DNA from: Candidatus Auribacterota bacterium
GTDB lineage: Bacteria; Auribacterota; JAFGBW01; JAFGJP01
Direction of reading: 5' to 3'
Assembly (NCBI GenBank): GCA_016929035.1
Contig: JAFGJP010000277.1
Coordinates: 1-12,006, forward strand
Length of the DNA stretch: 12,006 nt
Shown: positions 1-8,142 of the stretch, piece after piece
How positions within the stretch are numbered: the stretch's first letter is position 1
Layout: each line of letters starts with the position of its first letter
The notes under the pieces: model-generated
Databases searched by the model: none
What the model saw: the letters and a program-made list of their open reading frames with translations, nothing else
Told to the model about the DNA's origin: nothing
Made by a program: the position numbers and the translations under genes

Positions 1-1
1 C

Positions 2-211
2 CTTTCTGTAAAATCGATCAAAGCGTCTTATCATCTTCATCAAAGAAGGGCTGACCTTGTCCACGCCGGGCTGGCTCTCATCAACGCCTATCTCCATCTC
101 TGCAACCCCCTGAAAATATTTGTCTCCACAGAAGGCGTTGCCAAGGGAGCTGTCATAGAATATTTGATAAGGCCGGAAAAGGGTTTTGTCAGACAAAGTA
201 ATTTTCAATAA
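2..211 (+). CDS. Ppx/GppA-family phosphatase, C-terminal fragment (5' end outside window)
   Basis: This open frame enters from the left edge and ends at TAA 209-211, leaving 69 residues. The visible part has the pattern RRADLVHAGLALI (about residues 15-27), then a hydrophobic stretch, then IFVSTEGVAKGAVIEYL (about 39-55). From family knowledge, this matches the end of the exopolyphosphatase / pentaphosphate phosphohydrolase (Ppx/GppA) catalytic module, where an R-A-D...G segment is followed by a 'v-S..G...G' strand-helix. Such enzymes hydrolyse polyphosphate and/or pppGpp in the cytoplasm. The actin-like ATPase core and catalytic residues lie outside the window, so polyphosphatase cannot be told from pppGpp phosphatase. 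Its last 23 bases overlap the end of the convergent response-regulator gene. No start, promoter or terminator is visible. It could be a more distant ASKHA-fold member, but the spacing of the motifs favours Ppx/GppA. Confidence 0.68.
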   Translation, partial: LSVKSIKASYHLHQRRADLVHAGLALINAYLHLCNPLKIFVSTEGVAKGAVIEYLIRPEKGFVRQSNFQ

Positions 212-923
212 GAGCTTTCAGCTTTTTCAGCTCTTTATCCTGGTGCTCAAGAAACTGAACGCCTGTATCGTACCTCTCTCCTTTTCTTTTCTCCATGCAC
301 CATCTGACCTGCGCCTTCAGGGATAGATATCTCTCTTCCGGTCTTTCGCCGGGAAGCCTGATCTTAAGGATCAGGATCATGTCTTTTTTCATGTACTGGC
401 TGGTCTCGAGAAGCATTCCTGAAGAGCTGATGTTCTTGCTCAGCGTTTTTTCATGATCATGCCCTTCAATCCCTTCGATCTTGTATGTCAGCTCCAGAAC
501 AGACGGAAACCGATGGTCTTTTCTTCTGTTAGTCCCGCTGTACTTCGCGCCGGTGAGCCCTGAATCGATCACTTCTTTAAGCACATCTTTGATCTCTCTC
601 AGATAAAACGGCTTGTGAATAAAAGCGAAAGCGCCCATATCTTCCAGCTTTTTTGAGGTTATTTCAGGGAAACTGTCCATCATGATGACCGGAAGGGCCT
701 GATATTTCTCCTTGACCTTTTTGAGGACCTCAATGCCGTCCATACGCGGCATGTGAATGTCACAGAACACCACATCGACAGGCGTCGTTTCAAGAGAAGT
801 CATGGCTTCTTCGCCATTCGTCGCCGTGACAATGTCATACTCGTCCTGTAAAAAATCCCTGAAAAGCTTCTGTATGATGATTTCATCATCAACGATCATG
901 AGCTTCATTTTCTTGATGTTCAT
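189..923 (-). CDS. Response regulator with receiver (REC) and C-terminal PilZ domain
   Basis: This 244-residue cytoplasmic two-domain regulator has no signal peptide or membrane segment. REC spans about residues 6-120, with acidic pocket D12/D13, phospho-acceptor D55 in CDIHMPRMDG, and conserved K104 in HKPF. The usual switch Thr/Ser after the fourth beta strand is replaced by D83 (VIMMDSF). A PilZ domain covers about 132-243, with both c-di-GMP-binding signatures: R134-x3-R138 (RKDHR) and N164-x-S-x-x-G169 (NISSSG). By family knowledge, PilZ binds cyclic di-GMP, so the protein probably joins a phosphorelay input to a c-di-GMP-sensitive output; the target is unknown. The ATG start (921-923) has an AAGGAA Shine-Dalgarno sequence (933-938, complement) nine bases upstream. 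It is divergent from smc and shares its control region. No cognate histidine kinase is in the window. Confidence 0.92.
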   Translation of the reverse strand: MNIKKMKLMIVDDEIIIQKLFRDFLQDEYDIVTATNGEEAMTSLETTPVDVVFCDIHMPRMDGIEVLKKVKEKYQALPVIMMDSFPEITSKKLEDMGAFAFIHKPFYLREIKDVLKEVIDSGLTGAKYSGTNRRKDHRFPSVLELTYKIEGIEGHDHEKTLSKNISSSGMLLETSQYMKKDMILILKIRLPGERPEERYLSLKAQVRWCMEKRKGERYDTGVQFLEHQDKELKKLKALIENYFV

Positions 924-945
924 ATAAAATTGTTCCTTATTGCTT

Positions 946-973
946 ATTATAATTCAAGCATGCGCCAAATCAA
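946..973 (-). promoter_or_regulatory. Predicted sigma70-type promoter of the REC-PilZ gene
   Basis: Reading the complement, a perfect TATAAT lies at 951-946 with TTGATT at 973-968 and a 16-bp spacer. Transcription would begin near 939, about 16 bases before the ATG and just ahead of the AAGGAA ribosome site. The 15-bp dyad at 976-990 lies immediately upstream of the -35 element. This is prediction by pattern only. Confidence 0.45.
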
Positions 974-975
974 TG

Positions 976-990
976 TTTACTTTAAGTAAA
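976..990. promoter_or_regulatory. Dyad 1: candidate operator
   Basis: TTTACTTTAAGTAAA is a perfect inverted repeat with 7-base arms around one central base. A second copy with one base change lies at 1072-1086, 96 bp away. It sits just upstream of the predicted -35 of the REC-PilZ promoter and also upstream of the smc promoter. Symmetry, repetition and position suggest a protein-binding site. The surrounding DNA is very AT-rich, which lowers certainty. Confidence 0.45.
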
Positions 991-1033
991 GTTAATTTTA
1001 ACATAAAATACTTTAATTATATTCTGTTTTTTA

Positions 1034-1063
1034 TTGACATATGAAGTTTATGAAAACTAAAAT
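1034..1063 (+). promoter_or_regulatory. Predicted sigma70-type promoter of smc
   Basis: A perfect TTGACA at 1034-1039 is followed after 18 bp by TAAAAT at 1058-1063. Transcription would start near 1070. This would place dyad 2 (1072-1086) at about +2 to +16, a classic repressor position, and give a leader of about 46 bases before the TTG start. Confidence 0.55.
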
Positions 1064-1071
1064 GAATTAAG

Positions 1072-1086
1072 TTCACTTTAAGTAAA
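1072..1086. promoter_or_regulatory. Dyad 2: candidate operator overlapping the smc transcription start
   Basis: TTCACTTTAAGTAAA differs from dyad 1 at one base and keeps the inverted-repeat form with one arm mismatch. It lies just downstream of the predicted smc -10 element. A factor bound here would be expected to block transcription, or if bound as RNA would lie upstream of the ribosome site at 1102-1110. Confidence 0.45.
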
Positions 1087-1115
1087 AAAGTAAATATAAT
1101 CAAAGGAGGGTTCCT

Positions 1116-4100
1116 TTGTTTCTTAAACAGATTGAAATACTCGGGTTCAAATCATTCGGACAAAAGACCGTCCTTGACATAAAGAGCGGGATCACAGCCA
1201 TTGTCGGCCCTAACGGGTGTGGTAAAAGCAACATTGTCGATGCCATCAAATGGGTTCTGGGCGAGCAGAGCCCCCGTGAGCTCCGCGGCTCTTCCATGCA
1301 GGATATCATCTTCAATGGAACAACTGATCTTCCTGCCCTCGGAATGGCTGAAGTCTCTCTTATTATTGAAGATACAGAAAACCAGCTTCCTCTCGACTAT
1401 ACAGAGATCCGTGTAACTAGACGCCTTTTCCGAAACGGTGAAAGCCAGTACCTGATCAATAAAAAGCCATGCCGCCTGAAAGACATTCAGGAGCTTTTCA
1501 TGGATACAGGCATTGGTAACGATTCTTATGCGATCATGGTTCAGGGGAAAATGGATCAGGTCCTTACAGCCAAGCCAGAGGACAGGCGGGTCTTTTTCGA
1601 AGAAGCCGCCGGAATAACCAAGTATAAGACCCGCCGTAACGAAGCTCTTCGAAAACTGCAGAGAACAGAGGAGAACCTGACCCGTGTCAACGACATCATA
1701 CGGGAGCTTGAAAAAAATATCTCCTCTCTGAAGATCAAGGCTGGAAAAGCCAAAAAATACCAGGAATGCTTTGAGAGGCTTAAGGATTTGGAAACCCGGT
1801 TCACCTTCTTTAAAGCCGGAATCTTCAGAAAAGACATTTCCGAACTCAGCTCTTTAAAGGAGCGCAAAGAGCAGACCATCCACCAGGTTCGCGAAGCTAT
1901 CGCTCTCCAGGAAAAACAGCTCCATGAGATTCGCTCATCTCTTGAAGAGTCTGACGGCACTTACAGAAAAAGCTTTGAAGAAATGAGCCGCATCCATGCA
2001 AAAATAGAGCAGAGCATCCAGGAAAAAATACTGGATGAAAAGCGTTCAGGCGACACACTCGCGCAGAAGAGCTCCCTTTTGTCAGACATTGAACGCCTGA
2101 GCGAAAAAGCAACGGAAACACTGGGGCTCCTTGAGGAGCTGGCTGTCAGCGAAAATGAATTTGTCCAGTCGCTTGAAGAGAAAAAGAGGGCCCTCGACGA
2201 AAAGGAACAATTCATTCAGCAGCTCAAAGAAGACATTGAGCAGACACAGAAGGCCATGGAAGACAGGACTAACCAGTCTCTCCAGGCGGCACAAAAAGAA
2301 TCTCACCTAAAAAACCAGATGATCGATCTGTCGGCAACGACAAGGAACATGGAAAGCCAGCAGCAGAAAATACAGGCAGACGTAGCTTCTCTCTCCAGGT
2401 ATCTGGCTCAGATCGATCATACCATCGAGACCAGGCTCCAGGAAGTCCTTTCCCTCAAGCATGCCCTTGAAGAGGAAGAATCAAGAAAAAGCATTATCCT
2501 GAAAAACATGGAACAGGCCAAATCGGAGCTTGACGCTGACGAGCAGAAGCTTTTTGAGAAAAAGGCCAGCCTGTCTGAAAAAACCTCTCGCCTGAAAGCT
2601 CTTGATAAGCTGGAAAAAGGCTATGAGGGATTCCTTGAAGGCATCAAAAAGATCATGGAGCTCAGACAAGATGCTTCCCAAGGGATCATCGGTACGGTTT
2701 CAGACATTCTCAGCGTCGACAAGGCTCATGCGGACATGGTGGAGATGGTGCTGGGAAACCGCATACAGAACATTATTGTAGAGAAGGCTGATCAGGCGGC
2801 CCATCTCATTCAAGCCATGAAAAACCAGCAGATGGGATGCGCCACGTTCCTTCCTCTGGACAGCGTCAAAAACGAAGGACGCGTGACATGCGAAAATCAG
2901 GAAGGTCTTATAGGGCATATTCTGGACTTCATTCAGTGGGATGACCGCTACAGCCCTGTGGTTCACCATCTCTTTGGACGGACTTTTATTGTAAAAGACC
3001 TCTGGACAGCCATCCGGCTTGCGCGGACAGTTTCACAGCCTTATGACTGGGTAACGCTTGAAGGAGACCACGTTTCTTCCACAGGTCTACTGACAGGAGG
3101 AAACTCTAAAGGAGCCGTCAAAGGCATCATTTCCAGGAAATCAGAGATCCGGTCGCTTGAGCAGCAGATAAGCGAAGAAGAGATCTCCTGCGGGCAGATC
3201 CGGTCAGAAGCTGACAAGAAAAAGAAACACCTGGAAATCCTCTCGGGCAATTTGCTCCAGTGTGAAAAAATACTCACGGAAAAGCAGATGTCCTTCCATG
3301 AAAAAGATTCCGCTGCGCGCGAAGAGAAACTGAAATTCGATTCAACCCAAAAAAACATGGAGACCCTTTCCTCTGAACTGAACATCATCCGCCTGCAGCT
3401 TCAGGAGATGAAGCAGAAGGAAGATCATTTTCATGAAGAACTTTCCCTCTGCCAGCACAGTTCCGAACTTCTGCAAAAGGATATTCTTGAATATAAAAGC
3501 CAGATCGAGCAAAAAGTCAGGGACATCGAAGCTCTCCGCGAGGGCATATCGGAGATCCGTATTCAAAAAGCCTCCATTTCTGAAAAGCTCGAATCCATGA
3601 GAAAGAGAAAGCATGACCATCAGATGCTGGCAGAAGAGACAAACCGGGAAATCCAGAAAAAACAGCAGGAGACCCTGCGGCTGACACAGATTTACGAGGA
3701 TCTGCAGCAGCATATCGTCGCACTTGCCCATGAGGTCTCTCAGAAAGAGGAAGAAGAAAAGAGCATTCAGGAAATGATCTCAAAAATCGAAGACGACCGC
3801 AACAGGCTGCGAAAAGACGAGGAACTCATGAGCGAGGGTATTCACAACAACAATGTAAAGCAGCAGCTTGAGCAGGAAGAGCTGTCCTCTCTCAACATAC
3901 AGCTTACAGAAAAAGAAGGGCACCTTTCACACATCATAGAAAACTTCCGCCTCAAATATGAAGAAGACCTGCCGGAAGTACCCGTGATCAATGATGGAGA
4001 AAGCGGAGCCCTTCCGGAGAACCTGGAAGAAGAGATCGAGGCTTTAAGAAAAAAGATGAAGTACCTCGGGCCTGTCAGCCTTGATGCAATCAAAGAATAC

Positions 4101-4871
4101 GACGAACTGCAGGAGCGATATACTTTCCTTCAAAGCCAGCATAGCGATCTCCACAACGCAAAAGTCGACCTGATCAAGATTATTAACCGCCTCAACAAGC
4201 AGGCCAAGGAACAGTTTGCTGAAAACTTCGAGAAGATCCGTCAGCTTTTCAAGGAGATCTTCACATCCCTTTTCCGCGGCGGGCGCGCGGATATCTACCT
4301 TGTGGATGAAAATGATATCCTGGAATCCGGTATCGAGATCACAGCCAAGCCCCCGGGAAAGCCCAACCAGAGCATTTCGCTTCTATCAGGCGGAGAGAAG
4401 GCTCTCTCGTCCATCGCTCTTCTCTTTGCCATATTCAAGCTCAAGCCCAGCTTTTTCTCTGTTCTTGATGAACTGGATGCTTCTCTTGATGAATCGAATA
4501 TTCTGCGCTTTCTTGAACTTCTAAAAAGCTTTACGGAAAAAACTCAATTTCTCATTATTACGCACAGCAAGACCACCATTAATATCGCCGACACGATCTA
4601 CGGGATCACCATGTCAACGCCGGGGCTTTCAACTATCGTTTCCGCAAGCCTTAAGGAAAAACCGGTGAGATCCGCTCAGAAAAAACAGGCATCAAAAAAG
4701 AAAGACGAACCCCTTTGGGAGAACCAGAACGGGCCTCTCCCAGCGGAAACAGATGTCAGTGAAGACCCTTCCCGCATCGACTCTCTCGTCGGAGACGACA
4801 GGCTGTCACATGAGAAGGATGCGGCTTCGGAAAGACAGACGGACATTGTTTTCAATCCAGAAGAAAGCTGA
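1116..4871 (+). CDS. smc: Chromosome segregation ATPase Smc
   Basis: This is a complete SMC ATPase of 1251 residues, the core of bacterial condensin, which folds and helps segregate chromosomes as a dimer with ScpA/ScpB (neither is in the window). The N-terminal head has Walker A GPNGCGKS (31-38) and the Q-loop glutamine Q143 in MVQGKMDQ. Long coiled coils (about 170-500 and 670-1010) flank a hinge (about 500-665) with the usual GNRIQNIIVE segment. The C-terminal head has signature LSGGEK (1090-1095) and Walker B VLDELD with D1118 and catalytic E1119. The start is TTG, supported by the strong ribosome site AAAGGAGGG at 1102-1110 and by alignment of MFLKQIEILGFKSF with the family N-terminus. 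The head fold appears to end near residue 1180; about 70 further polar residues (Lys-rich, then acidic) form an unusual tail. MukB is excluded by the hinge and motifs. Confidence 0.97.
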   Translation: MFLKQIEILGFKSFGQKTVLDIKSGITAIVGPNGCGKSNIVDAIKWVLGEQSPRELRGSSMQDIIFNGTTDLPALGMAEVSLIIEDTENQLPLDYTEIRVTRRLFRNGESQYLINKKPCRLKDIQELFMDTGIGNDSYAIMVQGKMDQVLTAKPEDRRVFFEEAAGITKYKTRRNEALRKLQRTEENLTRVNDIIRELEKNISSLKIKAGKAKKYQECFERLKDLETRFTFFKAGIFRKDISELSSLKERKEQTIHQVREAIALQEKQLHEIRSSLEESDGTYRKSFEEMSRIHAKIEQSIQEKILDEKRSGDTLAQKSSLLSDIERLSEKATETLGLLEELAVSENEFVQSLEEKKRALDEKEQFIQQLKEDIEQTQKAMEDRTNQSLQAAQKESHLKNQMIDLSATTRNMESQQQKIQADVASLSRYLAQIDHTIETRLQEVLSLKHALEEEESRKSIILKNMEQAKSELDADEQKLFEKKASLSEKTSRLKALDKLEKGYEGFLEGIKKIMELRQDASQGIIGTVSDILSVDKAHADMVEMVLGNRIQNIIVEKADQAAHLIQAMKNQQMGCATFLPLDSVKNEGRVTCENQEGLIGHILDFIQWDDRYSPVVHHLFGRTFIVKDLWTAIRLARTVSQPYDWVTLEGDHVSSTGLLTGGNSKGAVKGIISRKSEIRSLEQQISEEEISCGQIRSEADKKKKHLEILSGNLLQCEKILTEKQMSFHEKDSAAREEKLKFDSTQKNMETLSSELNIIRLQLQEMKQKEDHFHEELSLCQHSSELLQKDILEYKSQIEQKVRDIEALREGISEIRIQKASISEKLESMRKRKHDHQMLAEETNREIQKKQQETLRLTQIYEDLQQHIVALAHEVSQKEEEEKSIQEMISKIEDDRNRLRKDEELMSEGIHNNNVKQQLEQEELSSLNIQLTEKEGHLSHIIENFRLKYEEDLPEVPVINDGESGALPENLEEEIEALRKKMKYLGPVSLDAIKEYDELQERYTFLQSQHSDLHNAKVDLIKIINRLNKQAKEQFAENFEKIRQLFKEIFTSLFRGGRADIYLVDENDILESGIEITAKPPGKPNQSISLLSGGEKALSSIALLFAIFKLKPSFFSVLDELDASLDESNILRFLELLKSFTEKTQFLIITHSKTTINIADTIYGITMSTPGLSTIVSASLKEKPVRSAQKKQASKKKDEPLWENQNGPLPAETDVSEDPSRIDSLVGDDRLSHEKDAASERQTDIVFNPEES

Positions 4872-4935
4872 AGCTTCACGGTCCTAAACCCGTCAGCCCG
4901 CATATTTCATAAGACCTGTTTCGCGCTTTTAAATC

Positions 4936-4963
4936 TTGTAAAAATTTTTGTATATATTAAAAT
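4936..4963 (+). promoter_or_regulatory. Possible promoter of the NHL-CsgG-Fn3 gene
   Basis: TTGTAA at 4936-4941 and TAAAAT at 4958-4963 are 16 bp apart in an AT-rich stretch; the -10 hexamer equals that of the predicted smc promoter. The leader would be about 45 bases. The 142-bp smc-to-next-gene gap shows no clear terminator, so read-through from smc is also possible. Confidence 0.35.
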
Positions 4964-5013
4964 CATTACTTATTTAAAACTTTATTAACATTTCAAACTT
5001 TGGAGAATGGTCT

Positions 5014-8000
5014 ATGAAAAAATTCCTTTTCACGTTCTTGGCCGTTTTTCTGACTGCCTGCCTGTCTTCTCAAAACAGCTTCTCTTTTGAAAAGCTCAAG
5101 TACATCGGTGAAATCTCTATTGAAAAAAACATCCGGCCTGTTGATATCGCTCTCGATGAATCAGGAGGATTCTTTGTTGCCGATGCGGCATCCGGAAAGA
5201 TCGTTATTTATAATAAGTTCGGCAACCTCGTCGACAAAAAAAATATTGCGGATAAAAAGCTTTTTACGCGAGGCGGCGCTGTCTGCATGGATTCAGCCGG
5301 AAGCCTTATTGTCATCGATACAGCCAGCAATAAAATAACGAAATGCGACAGCTCGTTTAATGAGATCTTTACGATCGGCGGAACGGGTTACGCTGAATCA
5401 CAATTTCGTACCCCAACGGATATTTCCGTTGATCAGGACAAAAATTTCTACGTCGTTGATTCAGGAAACAGAAGGCTGCAGGTATTCAATCTCGACGGCA
5501 TTTTTTTTGGCCAGATCAAGTCCGGAGAAAGAGAGACAACCAAAAGCAGCTATAAGAAAAAACAGGATGGAAAGCTATCCGGTTCCCCGGTCTTGACACT
5601 GCCTTATCTTTCCAAGCCCCTGAAGGTCTCTGTTGATGAAACCGGCAAAATCTATATCCTGGATTTTATGAGTACGAACGTCTATGCCTATAATCAACAG
5701 GGCGATCCTGTTTTCACTATAGACATGAAACAGATCCTCCGGGTCAAAAAGATCAAACCTGTTGATATTGTTGTGAGAAATGACAACATCTTCATTCTTA
5801 CAGATGAAAACATCAAGGTCTTTGATGCGGAAAACGGGACCTATGTCACCAATATCGGAAGCCGCGGCAAAGGCCGGGGGCAGTTTCTTTCACCTGTTGC
5901 TCTGGACATGCTGGATAATCTTCTCTACGTTCTTGATGCCGGCAATTCACGCGTTCAGATCATGGAATACGGGGAAAAGAAAATGGAAACTTCCAAAGTG
6001 GAGCGGACTTTAGAGGAAAAGACCAAGATCGCCATCTTTGATTTTCGAAATTCTAATGCTCTCTCGAAAAAGAAGGAATTCGGAGAAACCGTATCAGAAA
6101 TGTTCATTACGTCCTGCGTGAACACGAAAAACTTTATTGTCGTCGAGCGCAAGGAGATCAAGAGAGTCCTGGACGAACTTCAGTTCAACATGTCTGATAT
6201 GATCGACATGAAAACAGCCAAAAAAGTCGGGAAAATCCTCGGAGTCGACTACGGCATTGTCGGAAGCGTCGCTATTTTTGAAGACGGTATCGAAATCGAT
6301 GTGCGTTTTATTGAGCTTGAAACAGGCGTTATCGTCCTGGCTGAAAGCAAGCGTTCAGGCGATGAGATCAATCTCCGAAAAGCCATTAATGAAACAGTTG
6401 GTAAAATTGAGCGAATCTACATCAACCGGGTGGGTGCTCCGCAGTCTCCCGGCGGCTTCTATACCCTGGGAGGCATCAAATCAGTCTATATCCGCTGGGA
6501 CAAGAGCCCTGATGATGATGTTTCTGTCTATAAAATCTATCGGTCTGAGTCGCCGGATGATGAATTTTCTCTGGCAGCGACTGTATCGACCAATGAGTAT
6601 AAAGATGAAAACCTGAAAGAGGGAGCAGAGTATTTTTACCGGATCTCTCTTGTCAATTCAAAAGGCAACGAAAGCAAGCTCAGCGAGATCATTCGCTGCA
6701 AGACACGCGAAAAGCCGACGTTCGGCTATGTTCTGAAAGTCAAAACACACGTCTATGTCAAAATGTGCAAATTTTCCTGGTCAGACCCCAGCAAGGAGGA
6801 GATCAAGGAGTATCGCATCTTCCGCTCTGACTCGGAATCAGGAGAATATACGTATATCGGTTCAACACAAAAAACACAATTTGAAGATGAGGGGCTTGAG
6901 GACGGAAAAACATATTTCTACAGAATCAAAAAGGTTTTCCCCGACGGACAGGAAAGCCAATTCTCGAACTCGTTCTCCTGCGAGACAGAAGCGAGGCCCC
7001 AGCCTCCGGCAGGGCTCAGCGCTGAGTCTCATCTTGCGCGCAAAGTCCAGCTTTTCTGGGATAAATCAAAAGTCGACAAGGACATCTCAAAATATCACAT
7101 CTTCAGGTCTGAATTCCCGGATGGAGATTTCAAGCTTATTAAGACTATCCGCTCCAACAAGTATATTGATATAAAGCTTCTTGATAACACGACGTATTAC
7201 TACAAGGTCCAGGCGGTCGACAAGTACGGGCTTCTCAGCGATTTCTCCGAGACCGTCAATGCGACGACAAAAGACATCCCTTCTGTTCCGGAAAATGTTT
7301 TTGCTCAGAGCAACCTTCCAAGACATGTCATCATTACATGGGATAAGAACCCGGAAAAAGACATTGACGATTACACGGTCTTCCGGGCTGAAGCTCACGA
7401 CGGGGAATACAAAAAAATCGGAACGATAACAGCCAATGAGTATACGGACAAAAAGCTTGATGATTTTAAAGAGTACTTTTACTTTGTCGTGGCAACAGAC
7501 AAGGACAAACTGCAGAGCAAACCTTCTGAGACAGTGAGCGCCAGGACAAAGCCTATTCCTTCAATGCCTTCAAACATGAAAGCGATTGGCGGTCAGCCGA
7601 AAAAAATAACCGTCCTGTGGGACAAGAACCCTGAGGATGATATTAAGCATTACACCATCTTTGCTTCTAAAAACCCCAAAAGAAGCTATAAAAAAATCGG
7701 GGAGACAGACAATAACGCTTTTGAATTTCTGAATCTCAAGGATAAAGAAACGTATTACTTCAGGGTCACGGCAACAGACAAAGACGGGCTGGTCAGCCAG
7801 GAGTCAAAAATCGTTTCAGCGACAACAAAACCCCTTCCTCCCACGCCTGTCAACGTCACGGCTGAGATCAAAGACGGCAAGGTTCTGGTTGTATGGACAG
7901 CTATTCAGTATGAAGACCTCTTCGGCTACATCATCTATAAAGACCGGAAAAAGGTAGAAATCATCCAGGACAATCTTTTTATTGACGATAAGATCAAGCC

Positions 8001-8106
8001 TGGTGAAAAGATCACCTATGAGATCTCTTCCATGGATAACGACAAGCTGGAAAGCCCCAGAAGCCAGGAAGTCAAGATCGTTATTCCCAAAGAGGAGAAT
8101 AAATAA
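5014..8106 (+). CDS. Predicted lipoprotein with NHL propeller, CsgG-like domain and six fibronectin type III repeats
   Basis: This 1030-residue exported protein has a basic, hydrophobic leader ending in lipobox LTAC (C16), so it is probably a lipoprotein. About residues 30-320 form six NHL-type blades, each with a pattern like 'P.DI.VD..G..YV.D..N.R.QVF'. Residues about 338-470 match the CsgG-like fold of curli-assembly lipoproteins (KIAIFDF near 338, FIVVERKEI...VLDEL, KVGKILGVDYGIVGSV). Residues about 477-1030 hold six fibronectin type III (Fn3) domains of about 92 residues, most with a W-D-K start, a Y-x-I/V-F/Y-R/A strand, a Y-F/Y-Y-x-V strand and T-T/R-T-K-P linkers. The ATG start has TGGAGA (5001-5006) seven bases upstream. 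Family knowledge suggests a scaffold or binding role at the envelope; the exact function is unknown. The CsgG-like domain lacks an obvious curli context. It ends convergently with the LysM lipoprotein gene. Confidence 0.85.
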   Translation: MKKFLFTFLAVFLTACLSSQNSFSFEKLKYIGEISIEKNIRPVDIALDESGGFFVADAASGKIVIYNKFGNLVDKKNIADKKLFTRGGAVCMDSAGSLIVIDTASNKITKCDSSFNEIFTIGGTGYAESQFRTPTDISVDQDKNFYVVDSGNRRLQVFNLDGIFFGQIKSGERETTKSSYKKKQDGKLSGSPVLTLPYLSKPLKVSVDETGKIYILDFMSTNVYAYNQQGDPVFTIDMKQILRVKKIKPVDIVVRNDNIFILTDENIKVFDAENGTYVTNIGSRGKGRGQFLSPVALDMLDNLLYVLDAGNSRVQIMEYGEKKMETSKVERTLEEKTKIAIFDFRNSNALSKKKEFGETVSEMFITSCVNTKNFIVVERKEIKRVLDELQFNMSDMIDMKTAKKVGKILGVDYGIVGSVAIFEDGIEIDVRFIELETGVIVLAESKRSGDEINLRKAINETVGKIERIYINRVGAPQSPGGFYTLGGIKSVYIRWDKSPDDDVSVYKIYRSESPDDEFSLAATVSTNEYKDENLKEGAEYFYRISLVNSKGNESKLSEIIRCKTREKPTFGYVLKVKTHVYVKMCKFSWSDPSKEEIKEYRIFRSDSESGEYTYIGSTQKTQFEDEGLEDGKTYFYRIKKVFPDGQESQFSNSFSCETEARPQPPAGLSAESHLARKVQLFWDKSKVDKDISKYHIFRSEFPDGDFKLIKTIRSNKYIDIKLLDNTTYYYKVQAVDKYGLLSDFSETVNATTKDIPSVPENVFAQSNLPRHVIITWDKNPEKDIDDYTVFRAEAHDGEYKKIGTITANEYTDKKLDDFKEYFYFVVATDKDKLQSKPSETVSARTKPIPSMPSNMKAIGGQPKKITVLWDKNPEDDIKHYTIFASKNPKRSYKKIGETDNNAFEFLNLKDKETYYFRVTATDKDGLVSQESKIVSATTKPLPPTPVNVTAEIKDGKVLVVWTAIQYEDLFGYIIYKDRKKVEIIQDNLFIDDKIKPGEKITYEISSMDNDKLESPRSQEVKIVIPKEENK
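6445..8090 (+). repeat. Six tandem fibronectin type III coding repeats
   Basis: The 3' half of the gene encodes six related units of about 92 codons, at protein positions roughly 477-564, 568-657, 659-751, 754-845, 847-938 and 941-1030. Units 3-5 are most alike, sharing WDK openings and TTK/RTK-P linkers. Units 4 and 5 share WDKNPE followed by D-I/D-D-I. Unit 6 is the most diverged. The units differ enough at DNA level that they are old duplications rather than fresh slippage products. Confidence 0.8.
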
Positions 8107-8114
8107 GGCAGCGT

Positions 8115-8142
8115 TTGAAGCTTGAAGTGTGAATTTTGAAGT
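8115..8142. repeat. Degenerate heptamer repeat, consensus TTGAAGY
   Basis: Four adjacent 7-base units follow the stop of the Fn3 gene: TTGAAGC, TTGAAGT, GTGAATT and TTGAAGT. Three are near-identical and one is diverged. It is non-coding in the annotated frames and too short for a CRISPR or a minisatellite call. Function is unknown. Confidence 0.5.

Noticed and set aside
1556..4093. Several long minus-strand open frames inside smc
   Set aside because: They are shadows of the smc frame: low-complexity Ser/Phe/Leu-rich translations without domains or ribosome sites, while the plus-strand frame is a complete Smc.
4869..4935. Short palindrome GAAGCTTC region after smc as a terminator
   Set aside because: The stem is only four base pairs per arm, overlaps the stop codon and has no following T-tract.
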